Shown here piece after piece: positions 1-5,950 of a stretch of DNA of 9,638 nucleotides; position 1 is the stretch's first letter; every line of letters begins with the position of its first letter. Source of the DNA: Dehalococcoidia bacterium (GTDB taxonomy: Bacteria > Chloroflexota > Dehalococcoidia > Dehalococcoidales > RBG-16-60-22); the NCBI GenBank assembly GCA_030613665.1, contig JAUWLN010000063.1:1-9638 (forward strand), written 5' to 3'. Both the position numbers and the translations under genes were made by a program. The notes beneath the pieces are model-generated. The model had not been told where the DNA came from. It saw nothing but the letters and a program-made list of their open reading frames with translations, and did not search any database.

Positions 1-1
1 C

Positions 2-328
2 ATTGCATATAGTGCCTCAAAGGCAGGCGTCATCGCTTTTACTAGAGAGGTAGCAATTCAGTATGCGTCAAAAGGGATCCGGGCAAATGCCATATTGCCC
101 GGCATGATGAACACGCCCATGGTTGTGGCTGCTCTCACCGATGCTTTTGGTGGCAACGTGGAGCAGATGACCAGAACGCGGGACTCAATGTGCCCGACAG
201 GGAAACAGGGGGAACCATGGGATGTCGCGGCGTTATCGGTATTCCTTGCTTCCGATGATGCCAAATACATAACCGGCGCCGCGCTGGTCGTTGATGGTGG
301 TTTGACGTGCCTGGTTAAACCGTTCTGA
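2..328 (+). CDS. Short-chain dehydrogenase/reductase, C-terminal part (5' end outside window)
   Basis: An open frame runs from the first bases of the window to a TGA at 326-328, giving 108 residues of the C-terminal half of a classical SDR. The first visible residues contain the catalytic Tyr-x-x-x-Lys motif (YSASK, visible residues 3-7). It is followed by the RANAILPGMMNTPM segment, which matches the usual N-x-I-x-PG-x-x-x-T-x-M region after the active site. The C-terminal pattern (ASDDAKYITGAALVVDGG) is typical of the FabG/glucose-dehydrogenase-like branch. The Rossmann nucleotide-binding motif and the catalytic Ser lie upstream of the window. It probably oxidises or reduces a hydroxyl/keto group with NAD(P); the substrate cannot be told. 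An ATG at 95 is internal and is not the gene start. The gene converges on the threonine dehydrogenase gene, 49 nt away. Confidence 0.93.
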   Translation: MAYSASKAGVIAFTREVAIQYASKGIRANAILPGMMNTPMVVAALTDAFGGNVEQMTRTRDSMCPTGKQGEPWDVAALSVFLASDDAKYITGAALVVDGGLTCLVKPF

Positions 329-372
329 AGTTAAGGGAGCTAACTCAGGCAATCATCAGTACGAAGGCGAAT

Positions 373-394
373 CCCGGTTATTGCTTAAACCGGG
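373..394. other. Hairpin overlapping the stop codon of the threonine dehydrogenase gene
   Basis: CCCGGTT (373-379) and AACCGGG (388-394) form a perfect 7-bp stem around an 8-nt loop. It sits where the plus-strand SDR and the minus-strand dehydrogenase gene meet, and it contains the latter's TAA. No T-run follows on either strand, so this is not a canonical intrinsic terminator. It may be a weak bidirectional terminator or a 3'-end stabilising hairpin, or it may be chance. Confidence 0.3.
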
Positions 395-1334
395 CAGACA
401 ACTTGTTGAGCATATCAAAAGTCATCGCTGGCAGGTCATACTGCGGCTGCCAGCCCCAGTCGGCACGGGCAGCGCCGTCATCCATTTTGTTAGGCCAGGA
501 TTCAGCGATTGCCTGGCGGACGGGGTCAACCCGGTAATCAATGGTAAAACCCGGAATGTGCTTTTTAATTTCCCCGGCGATATCTTCCGGGGCGAAGCTC
601 ATGGCGGTAACGTTGTAGGCGTTCCTGTGCTTGAGCCTGCCGGGCTCGGCCTCCATAATCTGGAGCGCAGATTTAAGCGCGTCAGGCATATACATCATGT
701 CCAGATAGGTCCCCGGCTTGATAAAGCAGTGCTCATATTTCCCGTGCCTGACTGCCTCATAGAATATCTCCACGGCATAGTCGGTCGTTCCTCCGCCGGG
801 AGGAGCCACATAGGAAATGAGGCCCGGCCAGCGGACGCCGCGGGTATCGACGCCGTACTTCTGGTAGTAATAGTCACAGAGTAATTCGCCGGCGACTTTG
901 GTGATTCCGTACATTGTCCCGGGGCGCTGGATGGTGATTTGCGGTGTATTATCCAGAGGTGTATCAAGGCCGAAAGCGCCTATGGTGCTGGGAGTAAAAA
1001 CGGCACATTCGTATTCGCGTGCTACCTCCAGAATATTGCGCAGGCTATTGACATTCACTGTCCAGGCAAGCTGTGGATTTGCTTCGGCCTTTGCGGATAG
1101 AATCGTGATTAGGTTATAGATAGTGCCAACGTTGTATTTCTTCACCACACCGGCGACGAGGTCAATGTCCGTACAGTCGATAAAGCAAAATTCCCCGCCG
1201 TCAAGCAATTCCTGGCTGGGCTCAGTCTTGTGCCCGGTAGCTATTACCGTATCCGCGCCATATCTGGCCCGCAGCGCCGGCACGAGCTCGGAACCGACCT
1301 GTCCGCAGGACCCGGTTACCAAAATTCTCTTCAT
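378..1334 (-). CDS. tdh: L-threonine 3-dehydrogenase, SDR (NAD-epimerase-like) type
   Basis: This 318-residue protein has the extended-SDR fold of the bacterial/animal NAD-dependent threonine dehydrogenases, which oxidise L-threonine to 2-amino-3-oxobutyrate in the cytoplasm. The nucleotide-binding Gly-x-x-Gly-x-x-Gly is at residues 8-14 (GSCGQVG). The ILSA segment lies at 78-81, STIGAFG at 116-122, and the catalytic Tyr142-x-x-x-Lys146 in MYGITKVAGE. The family-specific block PGLISY...PPGGGTTDYAVEIFY (170-192), MMYMPDA (213-219), NVTAMSF (241-247), and ESWP...AAR-DWGW near the C-terminus all fit this family rather than sugar epimerases. Length is normal. It is last in the five-gene operon, 25 nt after the cupin, with a GAGAG-type weak ribosome site. 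The usual partner 2-amino-3-ketobutyrate CoA ligase (Kbl) is absent from the window, so the product's fate is unclear. Family call is strong; exact substrate is inferred. Confidence 0.87.
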   Translation of the reverse strand: MKRILVTGSCGQVGSELVPALRARYGADTVIATGHKTEPSQELLDGGEFCFIDCTDIDLVAGVVKKYNVGTIYNLITILSAKAEANPQLAWTVNVNSLRNILEVAREYECAVFTPSTIGAFGLDTPLDNTPQITIQRPGTMYGITKVAGELLCDYYYQKYGVDTRGVRWPGLISYVAPPGGGTTDYAVEIFYEAVRHGKYEHCFIKPGTYLDMMYMPDALKSALQIMEAEPGRLKHRNAYNVTAMSFAPEDIAGEIKKHIPGFTIDYRVDPVRQAIAESWPNKMDDGAARADWGWQPQYDLPAMTFDMLNKLSARFKQ

Positions 1335-1359
1335 AGATGGTTCTCTCTCTTTTAATGCA

Positions 1360-1683
1360 TTATCTGTAGTCTTCTCTCGGTGGACTGAAGGTGCTTATCA
1401 TTATAGTTTTCTCGTCATGGGTGATGCCCCCATGGACGATGCCGGGAGGAGCCAGAAAAACATCGCCCTTTTCAAGCAATTTTTTCTCATCCCCCATGGT
1501 CATCTCGAACGCTCCCTCGATGATGATTGCCATCTCTTCGTAGGGATGGCTGTGTAAAGGAGATTCCGACCGGGGTTGCAAAATGACCTCGCATACCATC
1601 AGGTTCTGCCCGGAAACGGCGCGCACTGAAAATCCCGGTGCCGGCTCTATAGCCTTAAAATCTTGCGGATAATCATAGAACAT
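1360..1683 (-). CDS. Small single-domain cupin protein
   Basis: A 107-residue single cupin barrel. Motif 1 fits the textbook pattern: His44-x-His46-x3-Glu50-x6-Gly57 (HSHPYEEMAIIIEG). Motif 2 is Gly73-x5-Pro79-x-Gly81-x2-His84. The metal ligands His44, His46, Glu50 and His84 are therefore all present, so it should bind Fe, Mn, Zn or a similar ion. Single-domain cupins of this size act as isomerases, dioxygenases, sugar- or amino-acid-processing enzymes, or ligand sensors; the sequence does not decide between these. The start is well supported by an AGGAGG at 1690-1695, six bases before the ATG. It lies 64 nt after the KduD-like gene and 25 nt before the threonine dehydrogenase gene, so a catalytic or accessory role in the same pathway is likely. 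Confidence 0.9.
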   Translation of the reverse strand: MFYDYPQDFKAIEPAPGFSVRAVSGQNLMVCEVILQPRSESPLHSHPYEEMAIIIEGAFEMTMGDEKKLLEKGDVFLAPPGIVHGGITHDEKTIMISTFSPPREDYR

Positions 1684-1747
1684 CGGTTGCCTCCTGTGTG
1701 TATTAAACGCTTTATTAATTTATTGGACCGTTTTTTTTGTGAGCAGG

Positions 1748-2518
1748 CTATCGGGAGAGCCAACCGCCGTCCACATTCACAATTGAACCGTGCAGGTAAT
1801 CACTGGCCGCCGAAGCCAAAAAGACGACCGCCCCTCCCAGGTCTTCCGGCTCTCCCCAGTGACCGGCCGGGATTCGGTCAAGAATTGCCTTGCTGCGCAC
1901 AGGGTCATTGCGAAGCCCTTCTCCCAACCTTGTTGCCATGTATCCTGGAGCGATGGCGTTTACGTTAACACCATGTACCGCCCACTCATTGGCCAGTGCC
2001 TTGGTAAGCTGACCAATGCCCCCTTTGCTGGCGGCATAACTGGGGACCAGGATTCCCCCCTGGAAAGTCAACATTGATGCCACGAAGATTACTTTGCCAG
2101 ACTTCCTGTCCACCATGTCCTTGCCTATCTCACGAGTCAGGATAAATTGGGCATTCAGGTTAACCTCCATTGTCTTGTCCCAGTAGTCATCAGGGTGTTC
2201 AACTGCCGGTTTGCGCATGATGGTGCCGGCGTTATTCACCAGGATGTCGATGACAGCGTTTTCAGCCTTTACCCGTGCGATGAAGTCATACAGGGCCTTG
2301 CGGTCTGAGAAGTCGCACCGATAGCTTTCAAATTTTCTCTTTAGAGCCACTATCTCCCTTTCTATCTCGCTCCCTGACTCTTCAAGGGTTACGCTGACGC
2401 CAATAATATCGGCCCCGGCTTCAGCTAAGGCTAACGCCATCGCTCTGCCAAGGCCGTGCTTGCAACCAGAGACCAGCGCCACCTTCCCGTCCAGTTTAAA
2501 TTTATCCAGAATGCCCAT
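1748..2518 (-). CDS. kduD: KduD-like SDR (2-dehydro-3-deoxy-D-gluconate 5-dehydrogenase family)
   Basis: A complete 256-residue classical SDR. The cofactor loop is SGCKHGLG (17-24), NNAG is at 95-98, Asn120 lies in the tetrad position, Ser148 in VASML, and Tyr161-x-x-x-Lys165 in YAASK. Several stretches are distinctive of KduD: SML-FQGGI-VPSY-ASK (148-165), ANEWA-H-VNVNAIAPGYMAT (176-196), ILDRIPAG-WG-P-DL (212-227) and the C-terminal VDGGWL-R. As recalled, E. coli KduD carries near-identical blocks. KduD interconverts 2-dehydro-3-deoxygluconate and the 2,5-diketo form with NAD in uronate (pectin/alginate-type) breakdown. No KduI, KdgK or KdgA gene is present here, so the real substrate may be another hydroxy acid. 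AGGAGG at 2527-2532 supports the start. It lies 51 nt after the RidA gene. Confidence 0.88.
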   Translation of the reverse strand: MGILDKFKLDGKVALVSGCKHGLGRAMALALAEAGADIIGVSVTLEESGSEIEREIVALKRKFESYRCDFSDRKALYDFIARVKAENAVIDILVNNAGTIMRKPAVEHPDDYWDKTMEVNLNAQFILTREIGKDMVDRKSGKVIFVASMLTFQGGILVPSYAASKGGIGQLTKALANEWAVHGVNVNAIAPGYMATRLGEGLRNDPVRSKAILDRIPAGHWGEPEDLGGAVVFLASAASDYLHGSIVNVDGGWLSR

Positions 2519-2569
2519 TTTAACCCCCTCCTTTTTATTAAACTTCAGTCTCCATGTCCGGCGGTAGAC

Positions 2570-2992
2570 CTAAATGGCGGCTATGGCATTAATCTCTACC
2601 AGCATTTCCTTAAAAATAAAATCGGTGCCGACAAGAGTGCTTGCCGGCTGTTTTTCTTTAAAGTATTTGGCACGGATTTCGGCATGTCTACCGCGGTCAC
2701 TGGCATCACGGAGAAAGACGGTAACCTGAACAACGTCATTTAATGTTGCGCCCGCATTCGCCAGTATGGTTTTGATTTTCTCCAGAGCCACTCTCGTTTG
2801 GTCCTCAAGGTCTCCTTCATTTAATACCCGTCCCTGAGAATCTTTTCTGAGGCCATTTTGTCCCGAGACGTAGATTTGTTTTGTTACGTTGCTGACGACT
2901 ACTCCTGGAGCATAGTAAAGATGTCTCTGCATTAAGTCGTCTTTGTGTTCTTCCGGAAATATCTCCCAGCTTATTTGTTCTCTCTTTGCCAT
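2570..2992 (-). CDS. RidA/YjgF-family protein lacking the catalytic arginine
   Basis: A 140-residue protein of the YjgF/YER057c/UK114 (Rid) family. Family landmarks are QIYVSGQNG (39-47), the DQTRVALEKIKTILANAGATLNDVVQVTVFLRD core (64-96), and the C-terminal VEINAIAAI. RidA proper is a trimer that hydrolyses reactive enamine/imine intermediates from PLP enzymes, using an Arg (Arg105 in E. coli) in a PARS motif. Here the matching segment reads QPASTL, so the Arg position is Ser118. Glu133 aligns with E. coli Glu120, with the same 15-residue distance and no gap. It therefore belongs with the Arg-less Rid subfamilies, whose roles are poorly known and often pathway-specific. The N-terminus is about 15 residues longer than in RidA. 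AGGAGG lies at 3004-3009, 11 nt before the ATG. It is second in the operon, 73 nt after the flavoprotein gene. Confidence 0.9.
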   Translation of the reverse strand: MAKREQISWEIFPEEHKDDLMQRHLYYAPGVVVSNVTKQIYVSGQNGLRKDSQGRVLNEGDLEDQTRVALEKIKTILANAGATLNDVVQVTVFLRDASDRGRHAEIRAKYFKEKQPASTLVGTDFIFKEMLVEINAIAAI

Positions 2993-3065
2993 TTTCTAAT
3001 CGCCCTCCTTTTATTGGTTTGTCACCAGGATTGAATCAGGTAATTTAAGGCATTGTAAAATTCGC

Positions 3066-4406
3066 CTATTGTGTTGCGACTCCGGCGGCATTTTGCCCCG
3101 CTATTCGACCTGAAGCGAGAGCCAGAAGGTAGCCGGTGCCGGTGAGATAGCCGGGGCATGGATTGTCCGAAGTAGCGGCACCCCCCAAGCTCGGCGTATT
3201 ATCACCAGCGGCATAAAGGCGTGGTATGGGGTGGCCGTGGCGGTGTATTACCTGGGCTCTTGAATTGACCTTAAGCCCGCCCATAGATTGTATTAAGATT
3301 GTCCGGACCCAGGTGCCATACAGCTTGCCGGAGGGGAAAATCTGGCCGGCTGTTTTTTGAAGATTATCCGGGTCGATGCCCGTCCTTCTGGCAAGTTCAG
3401 GTGCCGTCTTGCCATAGTAAATCAAACCCGTATTCAGGTATTTATCAATGTTCCGGTGTAGCTTTACCACGCTCTTCAGAAGCGTTTCGTCCAGGACTAA
3501 AAGGGCTACCGCGTCCGGCTGCTGCATTACCGGCGGTGCGGTCAGACCATAGCCTTGATTCTCATCAGTAAATCTTTCCCCGTTCTTGTTCACCAGGATG
3601 GCTCCCTTTGACATCGCTTCCGAGACTCCCGGTATCCGGAGCCCCTTCCTGGCAGAGCCCAGCGAGTACAGTTCCGCAGCGTCCATATTGAGGACATCAG
3701 CCCCGATTTCCATCCCCATTCGTATGCCGTCGCCGGTGCTTCCGGCGCCGGAGACACACGGCATTTCCGCATATTCCGGCAGGTACCTGGCCATCATAAT
3801 TTTATTTTTCCCAAATCCGCCTGCGGCCAGAATCGTAGCCCGCCTGGCTTTTATCGTTGTCTTCTCTCCTGAATTCGCAGCCTGTACACCTTCCACTTCA
3901 TTTTTTTCGTTCAAGGTCAGGTGTTCCGCTACCGTGTCAAGCCGGACATCGGCGCCTTTATTCCTGGCCCTTTTTAGAAGTAAGTTCAGGGTATTGGCGC
4001 CATCCATGCCGCTCTCCAGATGTACCCGGGGAACGCTGTGCCCCGGATATTGCATTACTTCGTAGAACCCGGCGCCAATCTCTGCTAACCAGTCGTATAG
4101 CTCTACGCTTTGACGGGCTGCCGCATCGACTATATCTTCAGGAATAGTACGGCGATTGGCTTTGAGGATATCTCCGGCCAATAAATCGGCTGAATCTTGA
4201 ATCCCTTTTTGCTTTTGTAAAGGGGTATCCGCAAAAGCAAAAGTGCCGCCCCCAAGGGCCGAATTGCTGGCCAGAGGATTGCGGCGCCCCAGGGCAATAA
4301 CTTTTGCCCCGGAGCTCAGCGCTTCGATAGCCGCGGCCAGTCCGGCGTAACCGGTACCGACGACGAGTACGTCACATTGAAGTTCGTAATCCTGTTTGCG
4401 CTTCAC
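3066..4406 (-). CDS. FAD-dependent fumarate reductase/succinate dehydrogenase-like flavoprotein (oxidoreductase)
   Basis: A 446-residue flavoprotein of the FAD_binding_2 type. The ADP-binding motif GTGYAG is at 17-22 and is followed by the conserved LAAAIEALSSGAKVIALG helix-strand. The covering domain contains GHSVPRVH (122-129). ILAAGGFGKNK (192-202), GSTGDGIRMGMEIGA (222-236), LVNKNGERFTDE (271-282) and MGGLKVNS...RLYAAGD (375-402) are family blocks. The C-terminal segment (PGYLTGTGYLLALASGRIAG) resembles tricarballylate- or ketosteroid-dehydrogenase-like members more than true fumarate reductases. No heme, FMN-binding domain, signal peptide or membrane segment is seen, so it is a cytoplasmic single-domain enzyme, near the length of TcuA-like proteins. 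The start is GTG: an in-frame TAA lies directly upstream and no other early start exists. The ribosome site is weak (GGA six bases before GTG). It is the first gene of the operon. Substrate unknown. Confidence 0.88.
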   Translation of the reverse strand: MKRKQDYELQCDVLVVGTGYAGLAAAIEALSSGAKVIALGRRNPLASNSALGGGTFAFADTPLQKQKGIQDSADLLAGDILKANRRTIPEDIVDAAARQSVELYDWLAEIGAGFYEVMQYPGHSVPRVHLESGMDGANTLNLLLKRARNKGADVRLDTVAEHLTLNEKNEVEGVQAANSGEKTTIKARRATILAAGGFGKNKIMMARYLPEYAEMPCVSGAGSTGDGIRMGMEIGADVLNMDAAELYSLGSARKGLRIPGVSEAMSKGAILVNKNGERFTDENQGYGLTAPPVMQQPDAVALLVLDETLLKSVVKLHRNIDKYLNTGLIYYGKTAPELARRTGIDPDNLQKTAGQIFPSGKLYGTWVRTILIQSMGGLKVNSRAQVIHRHGHPIPRLYAAGDNTPSLGGAATSDNPCPGYLTGTGYLLALASGRIAGQNAAGVATQ

Positions 4407-4472
4407 TTATATTCCAGAGCCTTTTCCAAACTAATCAGGCTGGAGCGAGGTTGATATGTTTTTATAACTGCA

Positions 4473-4501
4473 AGTCTAGGTTTCTGAATGGCCTTTGTCA
4501 A
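4473..4501 (-). promoter_or_regulatory. Sigma70-like promoter of the flavoprotein-RidA-KduD-cupin-tdh operon
   Basis: On the minus strand, a consensus TTGACA (4501-4496) is followed after 17 nt by TAGACT (4478-4473), which matches four of six -10 bases. Transcription would start near 4466, giving a leader of about 60 nt before the GTG at 4406. No other promoter of this quality is seen between the five genes, which supports a single transcript. Confidence 0.6.
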
Positions 4502-4546
4502 TAATTTGGGGATTATATTACCGGCTATAATTTATTATACTGGCTC

Positions 4547-4562
4547 GACTGGCACGGCAGTC
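4547..4562. other. Short inverted repeat in the 219-nt gap between the two minus-strand units
   Basis: GACTG (4547-4551) and CAGTC (4558-4562) can pair around a 6-nt loop, downstream of the MFS carrier and upstream of the operon promoter. There is no T-run, so it is a poor terminator candidate. It could be an operator, or chance. The rest of the gap (4407-4625) is AT-rich around 4500-4540 and holds the operon promoter and a possible gene remnant. Confidence 0.2.
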
Positions 4563-4586
4563 TATTTCTAGAGGTGACAAAAGGCT

Positions 4587-4721
4587 ATGGGAAAGACAAT
4601 GCCTGTAGATGAGGCGGCGGCGGCTTTATGTACCCGCCGAAGCATCTGGTTTCATCACGTTTCTGACCGGGGTAATGGTGAGGACCGAGGCTATGGCAAC
4701 AACGGCGAGCCCGGCCAGTGA
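4587..4721 (+). pseudogene. Possible 5' remnant of a CoA-transferase-like gene (44-codon open frame)
   Basis: A plus-strand ATG at 4587 follows AGAGGTGACAAAAGG, a plausible ribosome site. It opens a 44-codon frame ending with TGA at 4719-4721. The first residues, MGKTMPVDEAAAAL, resemble the N-terminus of CoA-transferase alpha-type subunits (a Met-basic-x-Met-(S/P)-x-(D/E)-EA-x-x-L pattern). After about residue 15 the frame enters the antisense of the MFS gene and loses any resemblance. It may be the truncated start of a lost gene cut off where the MFS gene now ends, or a coincidence. Confidence 0.2.
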
Positions 4722-5906
4722 TAGCCATACTATCTGGTAACTGCCCAGGCTATCATATGCCCAGCCGGCCAGAGTTGGGCCTATTACGGCGCCTATGGTG
4801 CCAATGCCTTCCATCAAGCCGTAGATGCTTCCGAAATTTGTTCTGCCAAAATATTCTCTCCCCAGTGCTGGCAGGATGGCGTTGGTACCGCCATAACCTA
4901 TGCCCAGCAGAACCAGGAATGGCACAAGTAACCATATTTCCGTGTTCGAAGCATATGCGAAACAGAATACCCCGCAGCTCATCATAACGAAGCTCGTTGC
5001 CGCCACCGCTCTTTTACTGAACTTGTCCCCGAACCAGCCAAAACTAAGGCGACCGATAATGCTCATCAGCGGGATGGCGGTAGCCACCAGGCTGGACGTC
5101 GCCCGGCTGATGCTGATGCTGCTGAGATAAGGCATTACATGGGTGATGATAGCCATCATCGTCATTATATGATACATACGTGCCAGTACTATGCGCCAGA
5201 ATGTTCCATTTTTGAGTGCCTGCTTTACTCTTAATTCAGCATCGAGACTCTGTGATGGACTTGAATCGGCAAGGTGTTCTTTCGTGTTCTGTTTCTGACC
5301 ATCCGGAAAATAGCCGTATTGTTCAGGCCGGTGCCGAAAGACGAATGACAGCGGTAAAACCAGGACTATCATGCCCAGAGCAAGGATATGCAGCGCTGTG
5401 CGCCAATCATATACTTCAATGAGCCTGACTATTACCGGAATCATCAGGCCGCTGAAGCCAAAGCCACAGATGGCTATGCCGCTCGCTATCCCCATTTTCC
5501 TCCGGAACCAGTTAGCGACGGCTGTCAATAAAACGGTGACGGTGCAGGCGCTGACACCTACTGCGAGCAGGGCGAAGGACACATAAAACATGATTAGAGA
5601 GGTAGTGGAACTAAGGAGAAGCAAGCTTGCTGCCGTAATCAGCACCCCGCCGAATATGAGCTTCCTGGGCCCCCAGCGGTCGGCAAGTATACCGACGATT
5701 GGAGAAAGAAGACCCATCTCCAGACCACGTAGAGAGGCGGCAAGTGAGAGCTGCGTGTAGCTCCAGCCCATCTCGTCTACTACGGGCTCAAAAAAGGCCG
5801 TGAACCCGTAGAATACCGCTCCGCCCAGGTATAAGGCAATAAGGAAAGATGCGACAACGATCCACCAGCCGTAAAATATCTTAAACGGATTCCGGTGAGA
5901 TGGCAT
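4626..5906 (-). CDS. MFS carrier, monocarboxylate/oxalate-formate-antiporter-like
   Basis: A 426-residue integral membrane protein with about 12 hydrophobic segments in two halves of six, at roughly 14-38, 55-75, 84-104, 106-130, 138-160, 170-190, 240-262, 268-290, 299-318, 325-345, 358-382 and 390-411. A hydrophilic central loop spans 191-238. MFS motif A (GILADRWGPRK, 72-82) lies between helices 2 and 3, and its relic GWFGDKFSKR (290-299) between helices 8 and 9. The YGWW N-terminus (residues 12-15) and overall pattern fit the branch that carries small mono- and dicarboxylates. It probably imports an organic acid by proton symport or antiport; the substrate is inferred. The gene begins 44 nt after the URO-D-fold gene with only a distant GGAG (5920-5923), which suggests coupled expression from the same transcript. 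Confidence 0.88.
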   Translation of the reverse strand: MPSHRNPFKIFYGWWIVVASFLIALYLGGAVFYGFTAFFEPVVDEMGWSYTQLSLAASLRGLEMGLLSPIVGILADRWGPRKLIFGGVLITAASLLLLSSTTSLIMFYVSFALLAVGVSACTVTVLLTAVANWFRRKMGIASGIAICGFGFSGLMIPVIVRLIEVYDWRTALHILALGMIVLVLPLSFVFRHRPEQYGYFPDGQKQNTKEHLADSSPSQSLDAELRVKQALKNGTFWRIVLARMYHIMTMMAIITHVMPYLSSISISRATSSLVATAIPLMSIIGRLSFGWFGDKFSKRAVAATSFVMMSCGVFCFAYASNTEIWLLVPFLVLLGIGYGGTNAILPALGREYFGRTNFGSIYGLMEGIGTIGAVIGPTLAGWAYDSLGSYQIVWLSLAGLAVVAIASVLTITPVRNVMKPDASAGT

Positions 5907-5950
5907 TATTTTAAATTATCTCCGTAGAATCTTAAGGCCCGTTTCCCGTC

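Noticed and set aside
381..884. 167-residue plus-strand open frame antisense to the threonine dehydrogenase gene
   Set aside because: It lies wholly within a well-supported gene, has no ribosome site or family likeness, and its composition looks like reverse-strand translation.
1684..1747. A-run (minus strand) between the KduD-like and cupin genes as a terminator
   Set aside because: The homopolymer reads as A, not T, in the transcribed direction and no hairpin precedes it.
3586..4065. 159-residue plus-strand open frame antisense to the flavoprotein gene
   Set aside because: No ribosome site or conserved motif; the flavoprotein frame has full family support.
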